13,859 bases of DNA from Cyclobacteriaceae bacterium (GTDB lineage: Bacteria; Bacteroidota; Bacteroidia; Cytophagales; Cyclobacteriaceae), in NCBI GenBank assembly GCA_026994125.1, contig JALWRJ010000410.1:1-13859 (forward strand). Reading direction: 5' to 3'. The translations under genes and the position numbers were made by a program. Below, piece by piece: positions 1 through 7,888 of this stretch (position 1 is its first letter; every line of letters starts with the position of its first letter). A model generated the notes under the pieces. It had not been told where the DNA came from. It made no database searches and saw only the letters and a program-made list of their open reading frames with translations.

Positions 1-1
1 A

Positions 2-862
2 GCCGGAGATGTAATTTTAATTTCGGACACCGGCATTATTGCTAACGACACTCCCTCTATTACCGTGGGTTTGCGAGGACTAAGTTATTTAGAAGTAGAG
101 GTTACCGGACCCAACCGTGATTTACACTCGGGTGTGTATGGTGGTGCCGTAGCCAACCCCATTAATGTGCTTTGTACCATGATAGATTCCCTAATGGATG
201 AAAACGGGCACATTACCATACCCGGCTTTTACGATAAAGTAGAAGAGCTTACGGCTGCCGAACGCGAAGCCCTAAATAAAGCTCCGTTTGATATAGAAGC
301 CTACAAAGCCGAACTGGGCATTGACGAAGTAAAAGGCGAAAAAGGATTTACCACCCTGGAGCGCGTGGGTATTAGACCCACCTTAGATGTAAATGGTATT
401 TGGGGAGGTTATACCGGTGAGGGTGCTAAAACAGTATTGCCTTCGAAAGCCCATGCCAAAATTTCGATGCGCCTGGTGCCAAACCAAAAAAGCGATGAAA
501 TTACATCGTTATTTATAAAGCATTTTAAAGCCATTGCTCCTCCTTATGTTAAAGTAAAGGTTGAAGCGCATCATGGAGGAGAGGCTTCGGTGGTTAAAAC
601 CGATTCGCTGGCCTATGGTGCAGCCAGCAAAGCGTTTGAAGAAGCTTGGGGCAAAACCCCCATACCTACACGCGATGGAGGGAGTATTCCGATTGTAGCT
701 CTATTTAAAGAAGTATTGGGTGTTGATGTAGTGCTTTTAGGCTTTGGCCTCGATTCGGATGCCATTCATTCGCCCAACGAACACTATGGCCTTTTTAACT
801 ATTACAAAGGCATCGAAACCATTACCATGTTCTATAACCATTTTGTAGAAATGAGTAAGTAA
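2..862 (+). CDS. M20-family dipeptidase, C-terminal part (5' end outside window)
   Basis: Metal-dependent dipeptidase or carboxypeptidase of the M20 (carnosinase-like) family, expected to hydrolyse small peptides. The reading frame is open from base 2, upstream of the first GTG at 65, so the gene enters from the left edge. About 286 residues are visible; the family usually has about 450-465, so roughly the first 170, with most metal ligands, are missing. The visible part begins at the end of the catalytic half (ISDTG..ANDTPSIT), passes through the dimerisation lid (GLRGLSYLEVEV, then RDLHSGVYGGAVANP, whose His in this family reaches into the partner active site) and returns to the catalytic domain with RDGGSIPIV (substrate pocket) and DAIHSPNE, whose His is a metal ligand. 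I see no signal peptide because the start is absent. Family assignment is firm; substrate is not determined. Confidence 0.93.
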   Translation, partial: AGDVILISDTGIIANDTPSITVGLRGLSYLEVEVTGPNRDLHSGVYGGAVANPINVLCTMIDSLMDENGHITIPGFYDKVEELTAAEREALNKAPFDIEAYKAELGIDEVKGEKGFTTLERVGIRPTLDVNGIWGGYTGEGAKTVLPSKAHAKISMRLVPNQKSDEITSLFIKHFKAIAPPYVKVKVEAHHGGEASVVKTDSLAYGAASKAFEEAWGKTPIPTRDGGSIPIVALFKEVLGVDVVLLGFGLDSDAIHSPNEHYGLFNYYKGIETITMFYNHFVEMSK

Positions 863-884
863 ACTTTTTTAAGCTTCCAACCGT

Positions 885-892
885 TATATTTG
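885..892 (+). promoter_or_regulatory. Candidate -7 promoter box upstream of dsbD
   Basis: TATATTTG matches the Bacteroidetes -7 consensus TAnnTTTG. It lies 76 bases before the dsbD start codon. No TTG -33 element is present at the usual 19-21 base spacing, where the sequence is a T-run, so this is only half a promoter match. The region between the dipeptidase and dsbD (863-968) holds nothing else I can identify. Confidence 0.4.
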
Positions 893-968
893 ATATTCAT
901 GGCGCTTTGGTTTTATTAGTACCTTACAGATAAAGCTACATGGAACAAACTATGGTAAAATTTATAAT

Positions 969-2966
969 ATGAAGAAAGTCTTTTTGGGTATTCTTTTAGC
1001 TTTTTTGGCCTTGAGTAGCCAGGCACAAGTGTTGCAACCCGCCAAATGGGAATATGCGCTATCTACCACTGAGTTTAAACCGGGCGATGAAATAGAACTT
1101 ATTTTTAAAGCTACCATTGACAGGGGTTGGCATTTGTATTCCTCCGATTTCGACCCAGAGCTGGGCCCCATGGTAACTACTTTTAGTTTTGAACCCAACA
1201 ACAGCTATGAGTTGGTGGGTGAGCTACGTGCCATAAACCCCAAAAAGGGTTACGATGAAATTTTTGAAGGCGACTACACTTACTTTGAAGGCCATGGAGA
1301 GTTTAGGCAAACCATTAAGGTTATAACTGCTAACCTGCACTTTACAGGCACCTACGAATACCAAGTGTGTACCGATACCGATGGCCGCTGTATTCCGTTT
1401 GAAGCCGACTTTACACAGGCCGACTTTGGCCTTAAAACAGATCAAAAAAAAAAGGAAGTAACTAAACCAGCTACACAGGCCTATAGCGATACCCCCACTA
1501 CTAAGCCCGAAGAAAAAGGCCTGTGGGCATTTATGCTGTTTGCTTTTGTAACCGGGTTAATTACTTTGCTTACCCCATGCGTGTTTCCTATGATTCCCAT
1601 GACGGTTACGTTTTTCTTAAAAGAACATGAAAAAGGAGGGCACGGAAAACGCAAGGCATTGGTTTTTGGAGCCTCCATTGTTTTTATTTTTACGGTGTTA
1701 GGTACGCTAACGGCCGTAATTTTTGGTGCCGATACCCTAAACCAATTAGCAACACATTGGTTGCCCAATGTGGTAATTTTCATTATCTTTTTCATTTTTG
1801 CCTTGTCGTTTTTGGGCTTGTTCGAAATTACCCTACCACACCAATTGGTTAATAAAATTGATGCCCAAAGCAATAAAGGCGGAATGATAGGGGTGTTTTT
1901 TATGGCCTTCACATTGGCATTAATTTCGTTCTCATGCACCTTTCCTATTGTTGGTAGTGTGTTGGTGCTTTCAGCCCAAGGCGAGTTTATTAAACCAATT
2001 TTGGGCATGCTATCGTTTTCATTAGCCTTTGCCTTGCCTTTTACTTTGTTTGCGTTTTTCCCAGCTTGGTTACAAAAAATGCCAAAATCAGGAGGTTGGC
2101 TAAACTCGGTAAAAGTAGTACTAGGCCTGGCCGAGCTTGCCTTAGGACTCAAATTTTTAAGTGTTGCCGACCAAGCCTACCATTGGGGTTTGCTCGACAG
2201 GGAAATATACCTGGCCTTATGGATAGTTATTTTTGGTATTATGGGCCTATACCTGCTGGGTAAACTAAGATTGCCCCACGATAGTCCTATAGAGCACTTG
2301 GGCGTAGTTAGGCTGCTGTTAGCTATTGGTGTGCTTAGTTTTGTAACCTATTTAATACCCGGTATGTGGGGAGCTCCGCTAAAAGCACTTTCGGGCTACT
2401 TACCCCCTATGACCACCCACGATTTTAACCTGGCCGAACCTCAGGCAGGGGCATTCATGGCCGAACCGGTAGCTTTATGCGAGGAACCCAAGTATGCCGA
2501 TTTTCTTCATTTTCCGCATGGGTTAAAAGGTTATTTTGATTACCAACAAGCACTGGCATGTGCCAAAGCACAAAACAAACCCTTGTTTATCGATTTTACC
2601 GGCCATGGGTGTGTAAACTGCCGCGAAATGGAAGCCCGGGTGTGGTCTGACCCCGGAGTATTAAAACGAATGCAAGAAAACTTTGTGCTGGTAGCCTTGT
2701 ACGTAGACGATCGCACCGAACTACCCGAAAACCAGTGGTACACCTCCACCTATGATAATAAAGTAAAGAAAACGATTGGCAAACAAAATGCCGATTTTCA
2801 AATTAGCCGCTACAATAATAATGCTCAACCTTTTTATGTAATACTAAACCAAAACGAAGAATTGGTAATGAACCCTCGAGCATACAATTTAAGCATTGAA
2901 GGGTTTAAAGCCTTTTTAGATGAAGCCGTACGCAGGTATAGTGCAGGAGAAACATCCGGGAAATAA
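969..2966 (+). CDS. dsbD: DsbD-type thiol:disulfide interchange protein
   Basis: Inner-membrane reductant transporter that passes electrons from cytoplasmic thioredoxin to periplasmic disulfide-reducing partners. The 665 residues show the full DsbD plan. There is a signal peptide (1-20, ending SSQAQ), an N-terminal alpha domain with a CX6C pair (Cys134, Cys141), a transmembrane beta domain (about 185-460) with Cys204 in TPCVFPMIP and Cys323 in SFSCTFP, and a C-terminal thioredoxin-like gamma domain with CVNC (Cys548, Cys551) in GHGCVNCREMEAR and a likely cis-proline at QPFYVIL (621). All six redox cysteines are therefore present. Two extra cysteines (504, 531) lie in the linker and early gamma domain. 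The ATG at 969 begins a classic MKK signal sequence in an A/T-rich context (TTTATAATATG) with no Shine-Dalgarno. It appears monocistronic, ending at the hairpin terminator shared with nadC. Assignment is secure; the periplasmic partners are not visible here. Confidence 0.95.
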   Translation: MKKVFLGILLAFLALSSQAQVLQPAKWEYALSTTEFKPGDEIELIFKATIDRGWHLYSSDFDPELGPMVTTFSFEPNNSYELVGELRAINPKKGYDEIFEGDYTYFEGHGEFRQTIKVITANLHFTGTYEYQVCTDTDGRCIPFEADFTQADFGLKTDQKKKEVTKPATQAYSDTPTTKPEEKGLWAFMLFAFVTGLITLLTPCVFPMIPMTVTFFLKEHEKGGHGKRKALVFGASIVFIFTVLGTLTAVIFGADTLNQLATHWLPNVVIFIIFFIFALSFLGLFEITLPHQLVNKIDAQSNKGGMIGVFFMAFTLALISFSCTFPIVGSVLVLSAQGEFIKPILGMLSFSLAFALPFTLFAFFPAWLQKMPKSGGWLNSVKVVLGLAELALGLKFLSVADQAYHWGLLDREIYLALWIVIFGIMGLYLLGKLRLPHDSPIEHLGVVRLLLAIGVLSFVTYLIPGMWGAPLKALSGYLPPMTTHDFNLAEPQAGAFMAEPVALCEEPKYADFLHFPHGLKGYFDYQQALACAKAQNKPLFIDFTGHGCVNCREMEARVWSDPGVLKRMQENFVLVALYVDDRTELPENQWYTSTYDNKVKKTIGKQNADFQISRYNNNAQPFYVILNQNEELVMNPRAYNLSIEGFKAFLDEAVRRYSAGETSGK

Positions 2967-2976
2967 ATGTTTGTGT

Positions 2977-3028
2977 AAATATAGGGTTACATCATACCAA
3001 AAATAATCTATGATGCAACCCTATATTT
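2977..3028. terminator. Bidirectional hairpin terminator between dsbD and nadC
   Basis: An inverted repeat pairs 2977-2996 with 3009-3028: a 20-bp stem with one A/C mismatch (2989 against 3016) around a 12-base loop. The + strand runs straight into TTTTT (3026-3030), as expected for an intrinsic terminator of dsbD. The other flank is A/T-rich but lacks a clean T-run, so termination of nadC from the opposite side is plausible but weaker. It fills nearly all of the 107-base gap between two convergent genes. Confidence 0.8.
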
Positions 3029-3073
3029 TTAATAAATTGCTAATTGGTCGAACTTGGATGTAGGGTAAAAAAC

Positions 3074-3934
3074 TCACCTTTTTTTAGCCGCTACCAAACT
3101 AATATCCAGGCTTTTGTACGAATGGGTGAGTGCTCCTACCGAAATAAAATCAACTCCGGTAGCTGCCACAGCCTCAATGGTTTGCTCGGTAATACCCCCA
3201 CTGGCTTCTACCCGGCATTGGCCGTTTATTAAAGCTACCGCCTGCTTCATAAGTTCCGGAGCCATATTATCAAGCATAATGTAATCCACGCCTCCTACCT
3301 GTAAAACTTCTTTTACTTCGGCCAGGGTTCGGGTTTCTACTTCTATGGCCAGGTGTAGCTGCTGTGCTTGCAAGTATTGCCTGGTGGACTGCACGGCCCG
3401 GGTTATCCCTCCGGCAAAATCGATGTGGTTATCTTTAAGCATAATCATATCGTATAATGCAAACCGGTGGTTTTGGCCACCACCTATTAGCACTGCCCAT
3501 TTTTCCATTACCCGAAAGTTTGGGGTGGTTTTGCGGGTATCTAACAGCCGGGCTTTATAAGGTTTAATTTTTTCGGACAGGTAATGTGTATAGCTGGCAA
3601 TGCCACTCATGCGTTGCATACAATTAAGCACCAACCGCTCGGCCGTTAAAATGGCTTGTGCCTTGCCTTTTATTTCCATAATTTTATCTCCGGGAACTAC
3701 CTGTTCGCCATCTTGCTTAAAAATAGTTAGGGCTAAGCCGGTATCTACCGTACTAAAAATTTGCTGCGCTAAGGCCACTCCGGCTATAATGCCGCTGTCT
3801 TTCATTATAATTTCTGCAGTGTGGTTGGCATCGGCTGGGATGGATGCCAACGAAGAATAATCTCCAGGCCCCACATCTTCTTGTAGCGCCAATTCAATAA
3901 ACCTGTGTATGGCTTGTTCTGTTTTATACGGCAT
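3074..3934 (-). CDS. nadC: Nicotinate-nucleotide diphosphorylase (carboxylating), NadC
   Basis: Quinolinate phosphoribosyltransferase: converts quinolinate and PRPP to nicotinate mononucleotide, CO2 and diphosphate in de novo NAD synthesis, in the cytosol. At 286 residues it has normal length. Family motifs appear in order: EDVGPGD (20-25), the ER pair at 99-100 before the RMSGIA helix, DTRKTTP (132-138), EKWAV then GGGQNHR (151-157), LKDNH (166-170), IEVET (197-201) with acidic barrel residues, LDN (221-223) and EASGGI (243-248). The start ATG at 3934 gives the expected N-terminus, where helix IHRFIELALQED leads into EDVG. It lies 28 bases downstream of the DUF4783 gene on the same strand and is probably cotranscribed with it. 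No nadA or nadB is visible here. Assignment is secure. Confidence 0.97.
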   Translation of the reverse strand: MPYKTEQAIHRFIELALQEDVGPGDYSSLASIPADANHTAEIIMKDSGIIAGVALAQQIFSTVDTGLALTIFKQDGEQVVPGDKIMEIKGKAQAILTAERLVLNCMQRMSGIASYTHYLSEKIKPYKARLLDTRKTTPNFRVMEKWAVLIGGGQNHRFALYDMIMLKDNHIDFAGGITRAVQSTRQYLQAQQLHLAIEVETRTLAEVKEVLQVGGVDYIMLDNMAPELMKQAVALINGQCRVEASGGITEQTIEAVAATGVDFISVGALTHSYKSLDISLVAAKKR

Positions 3935-3962
3935 GTACCAGGGAGGCTTTTTTTACAATAAG

Positions 3963-4364
3963 CTATTCTTTAACAAAGCTCATTTCATGAATTTTAAATT
4001 GATCGTTTACATTTTTTAGGCGAATCCAAACCCGGTACGAAACCCCACCCGATACGTACTCGCCTATGGCATAAATAAGACCGTTTTCGCTGCTGCCTTC
4101 ATGGTTTATTTGGAAAGAAGCAGGGGGGTGTTCTCTAAAATAACTCTTTAATACGCCTTCGGCTTGCGAACGGCTGTAAGCTCCTTCACTGCCTTCAATG
4201 TTTAAATCCACTTTATCGCTAAAATAATTAGCCAATTCGGCCGCATTACCCACTTCCATTACTAGTTTAACCTCGGCTACTGTTGGGTTTTGAGCCCATA
4301 CTGCTGGGCTTAACAACACAAGCATGCCTATAAGAAGTGCGAAACGGGGTTTAAATGATTTCAT
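3963..4364 (-). CDS. DUF4783 family exported protein
   Basis: Small 133-residue protein with a signal peptide (about 1-24; basic MKSFKPR, a hydrophobic core, then PAVWAQ). The mature part of about 109 residues matches what I recall of DUF4783, a family found in Bacteroidetes with an NTF2/SnoaL-like fold: a helical start (VAEVKLVMEVGNAAELANYF), a KVDLNIEG strand, an SRSQAEGVLKSYF helix, then strands ending FKIHEMSFVKE. NTF2-like folds often bind small ligands, but no catalytic residues are evident and I do not assign a function. It is the first gene of a two-gene minus-strand unit with nadC 28 bases downstream, an arrangement I recall from other Bacteroidetes. A promoter with both -33 and -7 elements lies about 50-80 bases upstream. 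Confidence 0.8.
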   Translation of the reverse strand: MKSFKPRFALLIGMLVLLSPAVWAQNPTVAEVKLVMEVGNAAELANYFSDKVDLNIEGSEGAYSRSQAEGVLKSYFREHPPASFQINHEGSSENGLIYAIGEYVSGGVSYRVWIRLKNVNDQFKIHEMSFVKE

Positions 4365-4410
4365 ACGGGTTGGAATTATATTTTTGGCCTCTCCAACAAA
4401 ATAGATGAAA

Positions 4411-4442
4411 CAAAGCTACTCTTCTATCCCTATATTTGCAAA
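4411..4442 (-). promoter_or_regulatory. Promoter for the DUF4783-nadC unit
   Basis: On the minus strand, TTTG (4442-4439) is followed after 20 bases by TAGCTTTG (4418-4411), an exact fit to the Bacteroidetes -33/-7 pattern TTTG-N19-21-TAnnTTTG. Transcription would begin about 40 bases before the DUF4783 start codon. Its -33 element lies in the palindrome ATTTGCAAAT (4434-4443), shared with the opposing gpmI -7 box. Confidence 0.55.
4431..4438 (+). promoter_or_regulatory. Candidate -7 promoter box for gpmI
   Basis: TATATTTG matches TAnnTTTG and lies 37 bases before the gpmI ATG. No TTG is seen at the -33 position, so the match is partial. The box overlaps the -33 element of the divergent DUF4783-nadC promoter. 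Confidence 0.45.
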
Positions 4443-4475
4443 TCATAAGCCACCCGGCATAGTAAATTTAACAAA

Positions 4476-5993
4476 ATGAGCCAAAAAGTACTTTTAATGA
4501 TTTTAGACGGTTGGGGCATTGCCACCAACAAAGAGGTTTCTGCCATTGATAAGGCAATCACTCCTTTTATGGATAGCTTATATACCACCTACCCGCACAG
4601 CAAGCTGGAGGCCTCGGGATTAGCGGTAGGTTTGCCCGCAGGACAAATGGGAAATTCGGAAGTAGGGCATATGAATATTGGAGCCGGCCGGGTGGTTTAC
4701 CAGGATTTGGTTAAGATAAACAAAGCGGTAGAAGATGGCACTATAGCGGACAACCCGGTACTAAGCCAGGCTTTTGCACATGCCAAAGAACATCAAAAAG
4801 CAGTACATTTTATTGGTTTGGTGTCGGATGGAGGGGTGCACTCGCATATAAACCACCTAAAAGGTTTACTAACTGCTGCCGGTAAGCAAGGGGTTAGCCA
4901 AATGTACGTACATGCATTTACTGATGGCCGCGATACCGACCCCAAAAGCGGATTGGGTTTTTTAACCGAGCTAACCCAACACATGCAACATACAGGAGGT
5001 GCCCTGGCCAGTATAATTGGGCGGTACTATGCCATGGATAGAGACAATCGCTGGGAACGCATAAGGCTTGCTTACGATGCCATGGTAAATGGAACAGGCC
5101 AGGTTACAGCCGATTGGAAGCAAGCCATGGAATTAAGTTACCAGCAAGATGTAACCGATGAATTTATAAAACCTATTATTTGCTCCACAGATAAAAATAG
5201 CCGTATTAAACCCGGGGATGTAGTTATAAACTTTAACTTTAGAACCGACCGTGGCCGGGAAATAACCCAAGCCCTAACCCAGCGTAATTTTGAAGAGCAA
5301 AATATGCACAAACTGCCTTTGTACTATGTAACGCTAACCAATTACGATGATAGTTTTACCGATGTAAAAGTAGCATACGACAAAGAAAATCTGCACAACA
5401 CCTTAGGCGAAGTGCTTAGCAAGCAAGGGCTTACGCAAATAAGAATTGCCGAAACAGAAAAATACCCCCATGTTACTTTTTTCTTTTCGGGAGGTAAAGA
5501 AGAACCCTTTAAAGGAGAAAAAAGGTTGCTCTGCCCTTCGCCCAAAGTAGCCACCTATGATTTACAGCCCGAAATGAGCGCAGCCGACATTAGTGCTAAA
5601 ATTATTCCTGAGTTAGAGGAGCAAACAGCCGATTTTATTTGCCTTAACTATGCTAACCCCGACATGGTAGGCCATACCGGAGTGTTTGAAGCTGCTGTAA
5701 AAGCCTGTGAAACCGTTGATGCCGAAGCTAAAAAAGTGGTAACTACTGCCTTAAATAACAACTATGCCATTATTATTATTGCCGACCACGGCAACCCCGA
5801 CATTATGATAAACCCCGATGGCACGCCCAATACAGCCCACACCACCAACCTGGTGCCTTGCATTTTGGTAAGTAACCAAGCTGGGTTAACACTAAAAAAT
5901 GGCAAACTAGGCGACCTGGCTCCCACTATTTTATCCCTAATGGAGCTGCCCATACCCAACGAAATGACAGGCTCGGTGTTAATTGACTCGTAA
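4476..5993 (+). CDS. gpmI: 2,3-bisphosphoglycerate-independent phosphoglycerate mutase
   Basis: Glycolytic and gluconeogenic enzyme interconverting 3- and 2-phosphoglycerate via a phosphoserine intermediate, using two Mn ions in the cytosol. At 505 residues it has the usual iPGM length. Visible landmarks: ILDGWG with metal ligand Asp11; GNSEVGH with the phosphorylated Ser61; the inserted transferase domain with VHSHINH (His122), TDGRDTDP (149-156), GRYYAMDRDNRWER (182-195) and NFRTDRGREI (Arg256, Arg259); then, back in the phosphatase domain, EKYPHVTFFFSGG (Lys329), NPDMVGHTG (Asp396, His400), ADHGN (Asp437, His438) and NTAHT (His455). All expected catalytic and metal-binding residues are present. 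The ATG at 4476 fits the family N-terminus. A lipoprotein gene follows 5 bases after the stop and is likely cotranscribed. Confidence 0.97.
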   Translation: MSQKVLLMILDGWGIATNKEVSAIDKAITPFMDSLYTTYPHSKLEASGLAVGLPAGQMGNSEVGHMNIGAGRVVYQDLVKINKAVEDGTIADNPVLSQAFAHAKEHQKAVHFIGLVSDGGVHSHINHLKGLLTAAGKQGVSQMYVHAFTDGRDTDPKSGLGFLTELTQHMQHTGGALASIIGRYYAMDRDNRWERIRLAYDAMVNGTGQVTADWKQAMELSYQQDVTDEFIKPIICSTDKNSRIKPGDVVINFNFRTDRGREITQALTQRNFEEQNMHKLPLYYVTLTNYDDSFTDVKVAYDKENLHNTLGEVLSKQGLTQIRIAETEKYPHVTFFFSGGKEEPFKGEKRLLCPSPKVATYDLQPEMSAADISAKIIPELEEQTADFICLNYANPDMVGHTGVFEAAVKACETVDAEAKKVVTTALNNNYAIIIIADHGNPDIMINPDGTPNTAHTTNLVPCILVSNQAGLTLKNGKLGDLAPTILSLMELPIPNEMTGSVLIDS

Positions 5994-5998
5994 TTAAT

Positions 5999-6592
5999 AT
6001 GAAACAAATTGCAGTAATTTTGCTTTGGCTAAGTGCTTGCCAGGCGCCCCAAGTAACCGAAGAGTTGCGCAACCAATATATTGATTTGCCTAAGCTAGCC
6101 AACCAGCTTATTGTACAGCAAACGCAACACCCTCAGCCCGTCCTAAAACTTAGTAGTATAAATGCGCAATTCGATACCCTGCAAATAACACAGCCCGATT
6201 CGCTATTTTGGGCCGAAACCTTAAATTTGCTGCTTGCCACCCAACTTAACAAGCCTGCTTTAACCGGTGCGTTTGAGGTGAGTGAGCCCCAACCCGACCC
6301 AAACAGCAACCTGCTTACCACTACTTATCGATTAAAGGCGGCACAACAAAGCAACATAAAGCTTGTAACCTTAAAGTATTTAAATAGCCCCGATAACTTG
6401 CGGTACCTGACCCTAAAAATTGCCAGTCAAAACCCGGTTTATGCCACCGAACAAGCCTTGGAACTTTGGCTAAATGGCTTACCTAACACTAGCCATCTAA
6501 GCATTGATTCGCTACGAATAAAGGGCAGTAACAAAACCATTTTTTTAGACAGTGTACACTACCAAACCGTAGTTGTTTCCACGCAGTTTTAA
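5999..6592 (+). CDS. Predicted lipoprotein of unknown function
   Basis: A 197-residue protein I do not recognise. The N-terminus MKQIAVILLWLSACQ is a short lipoprotein signal: one lysine, a hydrophobic stretch, then lipobox LSAC with Cys14 as the lipidated residue. No Asp follows the Cys. The mature chain is hydrophilic and appears to be mixed alpha/beta, with helices around residues 23-43 and 68-83, then several strand-like segments (TTTYRLKAA, IKLVTLKYL, LRYLTLKIA, TIFLDSVHY, TVVVSTQF). It has no further cysteines and no known motif. The start at 5999 sits in AATTAATATG, 5 bases after the gpmI stop, so it is probably translated from the gpmI message. It converges on the next gene 25 bases away. 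Codon use matches its neighbours. Coding status is likely; function is unknown. Confidence 0.75.
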   Translation: MKQIAVILLWLSACQAPQVTEELRNQYIDLPKLANQLIVQQTQHPQPVLKLSSINAQFDTLQITQPDSLFWAETLNLLLATQLNKPALTGAFEVSEPQPDPNSNLLTTTYRLKAAQQSNIKLVTLKYLNSPDNLRYLTLKIASQNPVYATEQALELWLNGLPNTSHLSIDSLRIKGSNKTIFLDSVHYQTVVVSTQF

Positions 6593-6617
6593 TTGCTTAT
6601 GCTGCAGATAGCAAGCT

Positions 6618-7733
6618 CTACTTGTTCATTTCTACACGCACATTGTACAGCATGTGGTCAAGGGCTTCGCTCCAGGTTTCATCGGCATCCCATTTAGGAC
6701 CCAGGTAAATATTGCCACTACGCAAATGTTTAATGTAGTATTTGTACACCATGCCGTAGGCCGGTATGCTGCGCAAGGTAAGCTGGCCATTTTTGTAAAT
6801 TTGAGTCGTGTAATTTTCTTGCGATTCGTCCAGTTTATAATTCAATAACCGCTTAATATCAATACCCGGGGCATACAGCCTGAGCAGCACATAACTAAAG
6901 CCGTTTTTGCTGAGCTCAATATCCGATATGTCCGGATCCACCAGTTCGTAGGCATAGTCATAGCCTTTCATTTTTTCTTCCAACACTTTATTGTTGCGTT
7001 CATGTAGCCGGTTGGCAGCGGTAACTTGTTCAGCCACCAGATTATTAATGCTACCGGCCGGCTTTGGGTTAGGAATCGCTATGGTTTTAAAACGAGGCAC
7101 GGCCAATTTACCAAAATTGAGATCGGTTAAATAACCTTCCACGTGCTCGCCCCAAACCATTTTAACATCGTTAAAATATTCGGGGTGGTCGTTCATTAAT
7201 AAGTTTTTTCGCTCGTATTTATTGGCTGCCGTAGCCACTTTACCCAATACTTTGTCAAAGTCTTTTCCTTGGGCTTTCCAACCGGGTTGCCCATTAGAGA
7301 AAATAGAGGCTTTACGATTGAAGGGCGTTGCCAATACAACATAGCGTGTAAGTTCTTTATTTTTTTTCTTAAAAACCACTCGACTAAGCACAATAATGTT
7401 TTTAACCTCCCGCTTTTTCCAAGCCTCCGAAAAACCATACTGGCTATCGCGCCCGGCAAATACTTGTTTAAAGTTATAATAACCCACTACATCGATGCCC
7501 GCCTTGTAAAACACCTTGTGAGCCTCTTGCACCAGCGGCTTAATTTGGTTGGTGGGCAACACTTTAGTGGTATTTACCAGCACAATGGTTTTACCCGATC
7601 GAATGGTTTCGGGCAAGCTTCCTCCATAATTTAAAAACACCAGGCCGGCCACATTAATTTCCTCTTCCTGTGCACTCACCGAAGTAAAAATTGCCAAGCC
7701 AAGCAATACTAAAATCATTGTTTTTTTCATCAT
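6618..7733 (-). CDS. Exported protein of unknown function, 371 residues
   Basis: Begins with a clear signal peptide (MMKKTMILVLLGLAIFTSVSA, likely cut before Gln22), so it is exported to the periplasm or beyond. The start is either of two adjacent ATGs (7733 or 7730). The mature part holds an alpha/beta-looking region (residues about 50-150: KTIVLVNTTKVLP, a helix with VQEAHKVFYKAGIDVVGYY, KNIIVLSRVVFKKKNKELTRYVVLATPF). A Lys/Asn-rich middle follows (GKVATAANKYERKNLL). After that comes a segment with FKTIAIPNPKP, a charged helix and a strand-rich C-terminal half ending GPKWDADETWSEALDHMLYNVRVEMNK. It has no cysteine, lipobox, membrane segment beyond the signal, sorting domain or catalytic motif that I can name. 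It is monocistronic, convergent with the lipoprotein gene and divergent from mltG. The gene is real on length, signal peptide and composition; the role is unknown. Confidence 0.8.
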   Translation of the reverse strand: MMKKTMILVLLGLAIFTSVSAQEEEINVAGLVFLNYGGSLPETIRSGKTIVLVNTTKVLPTNQIKPLVQEAHKVFYKAGIDVVGYYNFKQVFAGRDSQYGFSEAWKKREVKNIIVLSRVVFKKKNKELTRYVVLATPFNRKASIFSNGQPGWKAQGKDFDKVLGKVATAANKYERKNLLMNDHPEYFNDVKMVWGEHVEGYLTDLNFGKLAVPRFKTIAIPNPKPAGSINNLVAEQVTAANRLHERNNKVLEEKMKGYDYAYELVDPDISDIELSKNGFSYVLLRLYAPGIDIKRLLNYKLDESQENYTTQIYKNGQLTLRSIPAYGMVYKYYIKHLRSGNIYLGPKWDADETWSEALDHMLYNVRVEMNK

Positions 7734-7769
7734 AAGTTATAAATATGGAGTTGGTTTAGTAGGTAAAGA

Positions 7770-7850
7770 TAACGTTAATTTTTAGTTGACATTATGCAAT
7801 GGGTTAAATAAGTTTTGGGCTTTATGAGTAGATAAACTACCTAACGTTAG
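7770..7850. promoter_or_regulatory. Paired TAACGTTA palindromes in a divergent promoter region
   Basis: The 209-base gap 7734-7942 separates the exported-protein gene (minus) from mltG (plus). It contains two copies of the perfect 8-base palindrome TAACGTTA, at 7770-7777 and 7842-7849; the second extends to CTAACGTTAG (7841-7850). Their centres are 72 bases apart, about seven helical turns. They could be operator half-pairs for a dimeric regulator. No regulator is encoded nearby, so function is inferred only from symmetry and position. Confidence 0.3.
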
Positions 7851-7888
7851 CATTTGCCAGCTATTTCGAAACAAACTTAGGACAGCAA

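Noticed and set aside
1481..2152. 223-residue minus-strand frame inside dsbD
   Set aside because: Lies wholly antisense to the DsbD membrane domain; low-complexity Asn/Lys/Thr-rich translation with no family features.
6593..6614. Inverted repeat TTGCT/AGCAA between the lipoprotein and exported-protein genes
   Set aside because: Only 5 bp with a long loop and no T-run; too weak to call a terminator.
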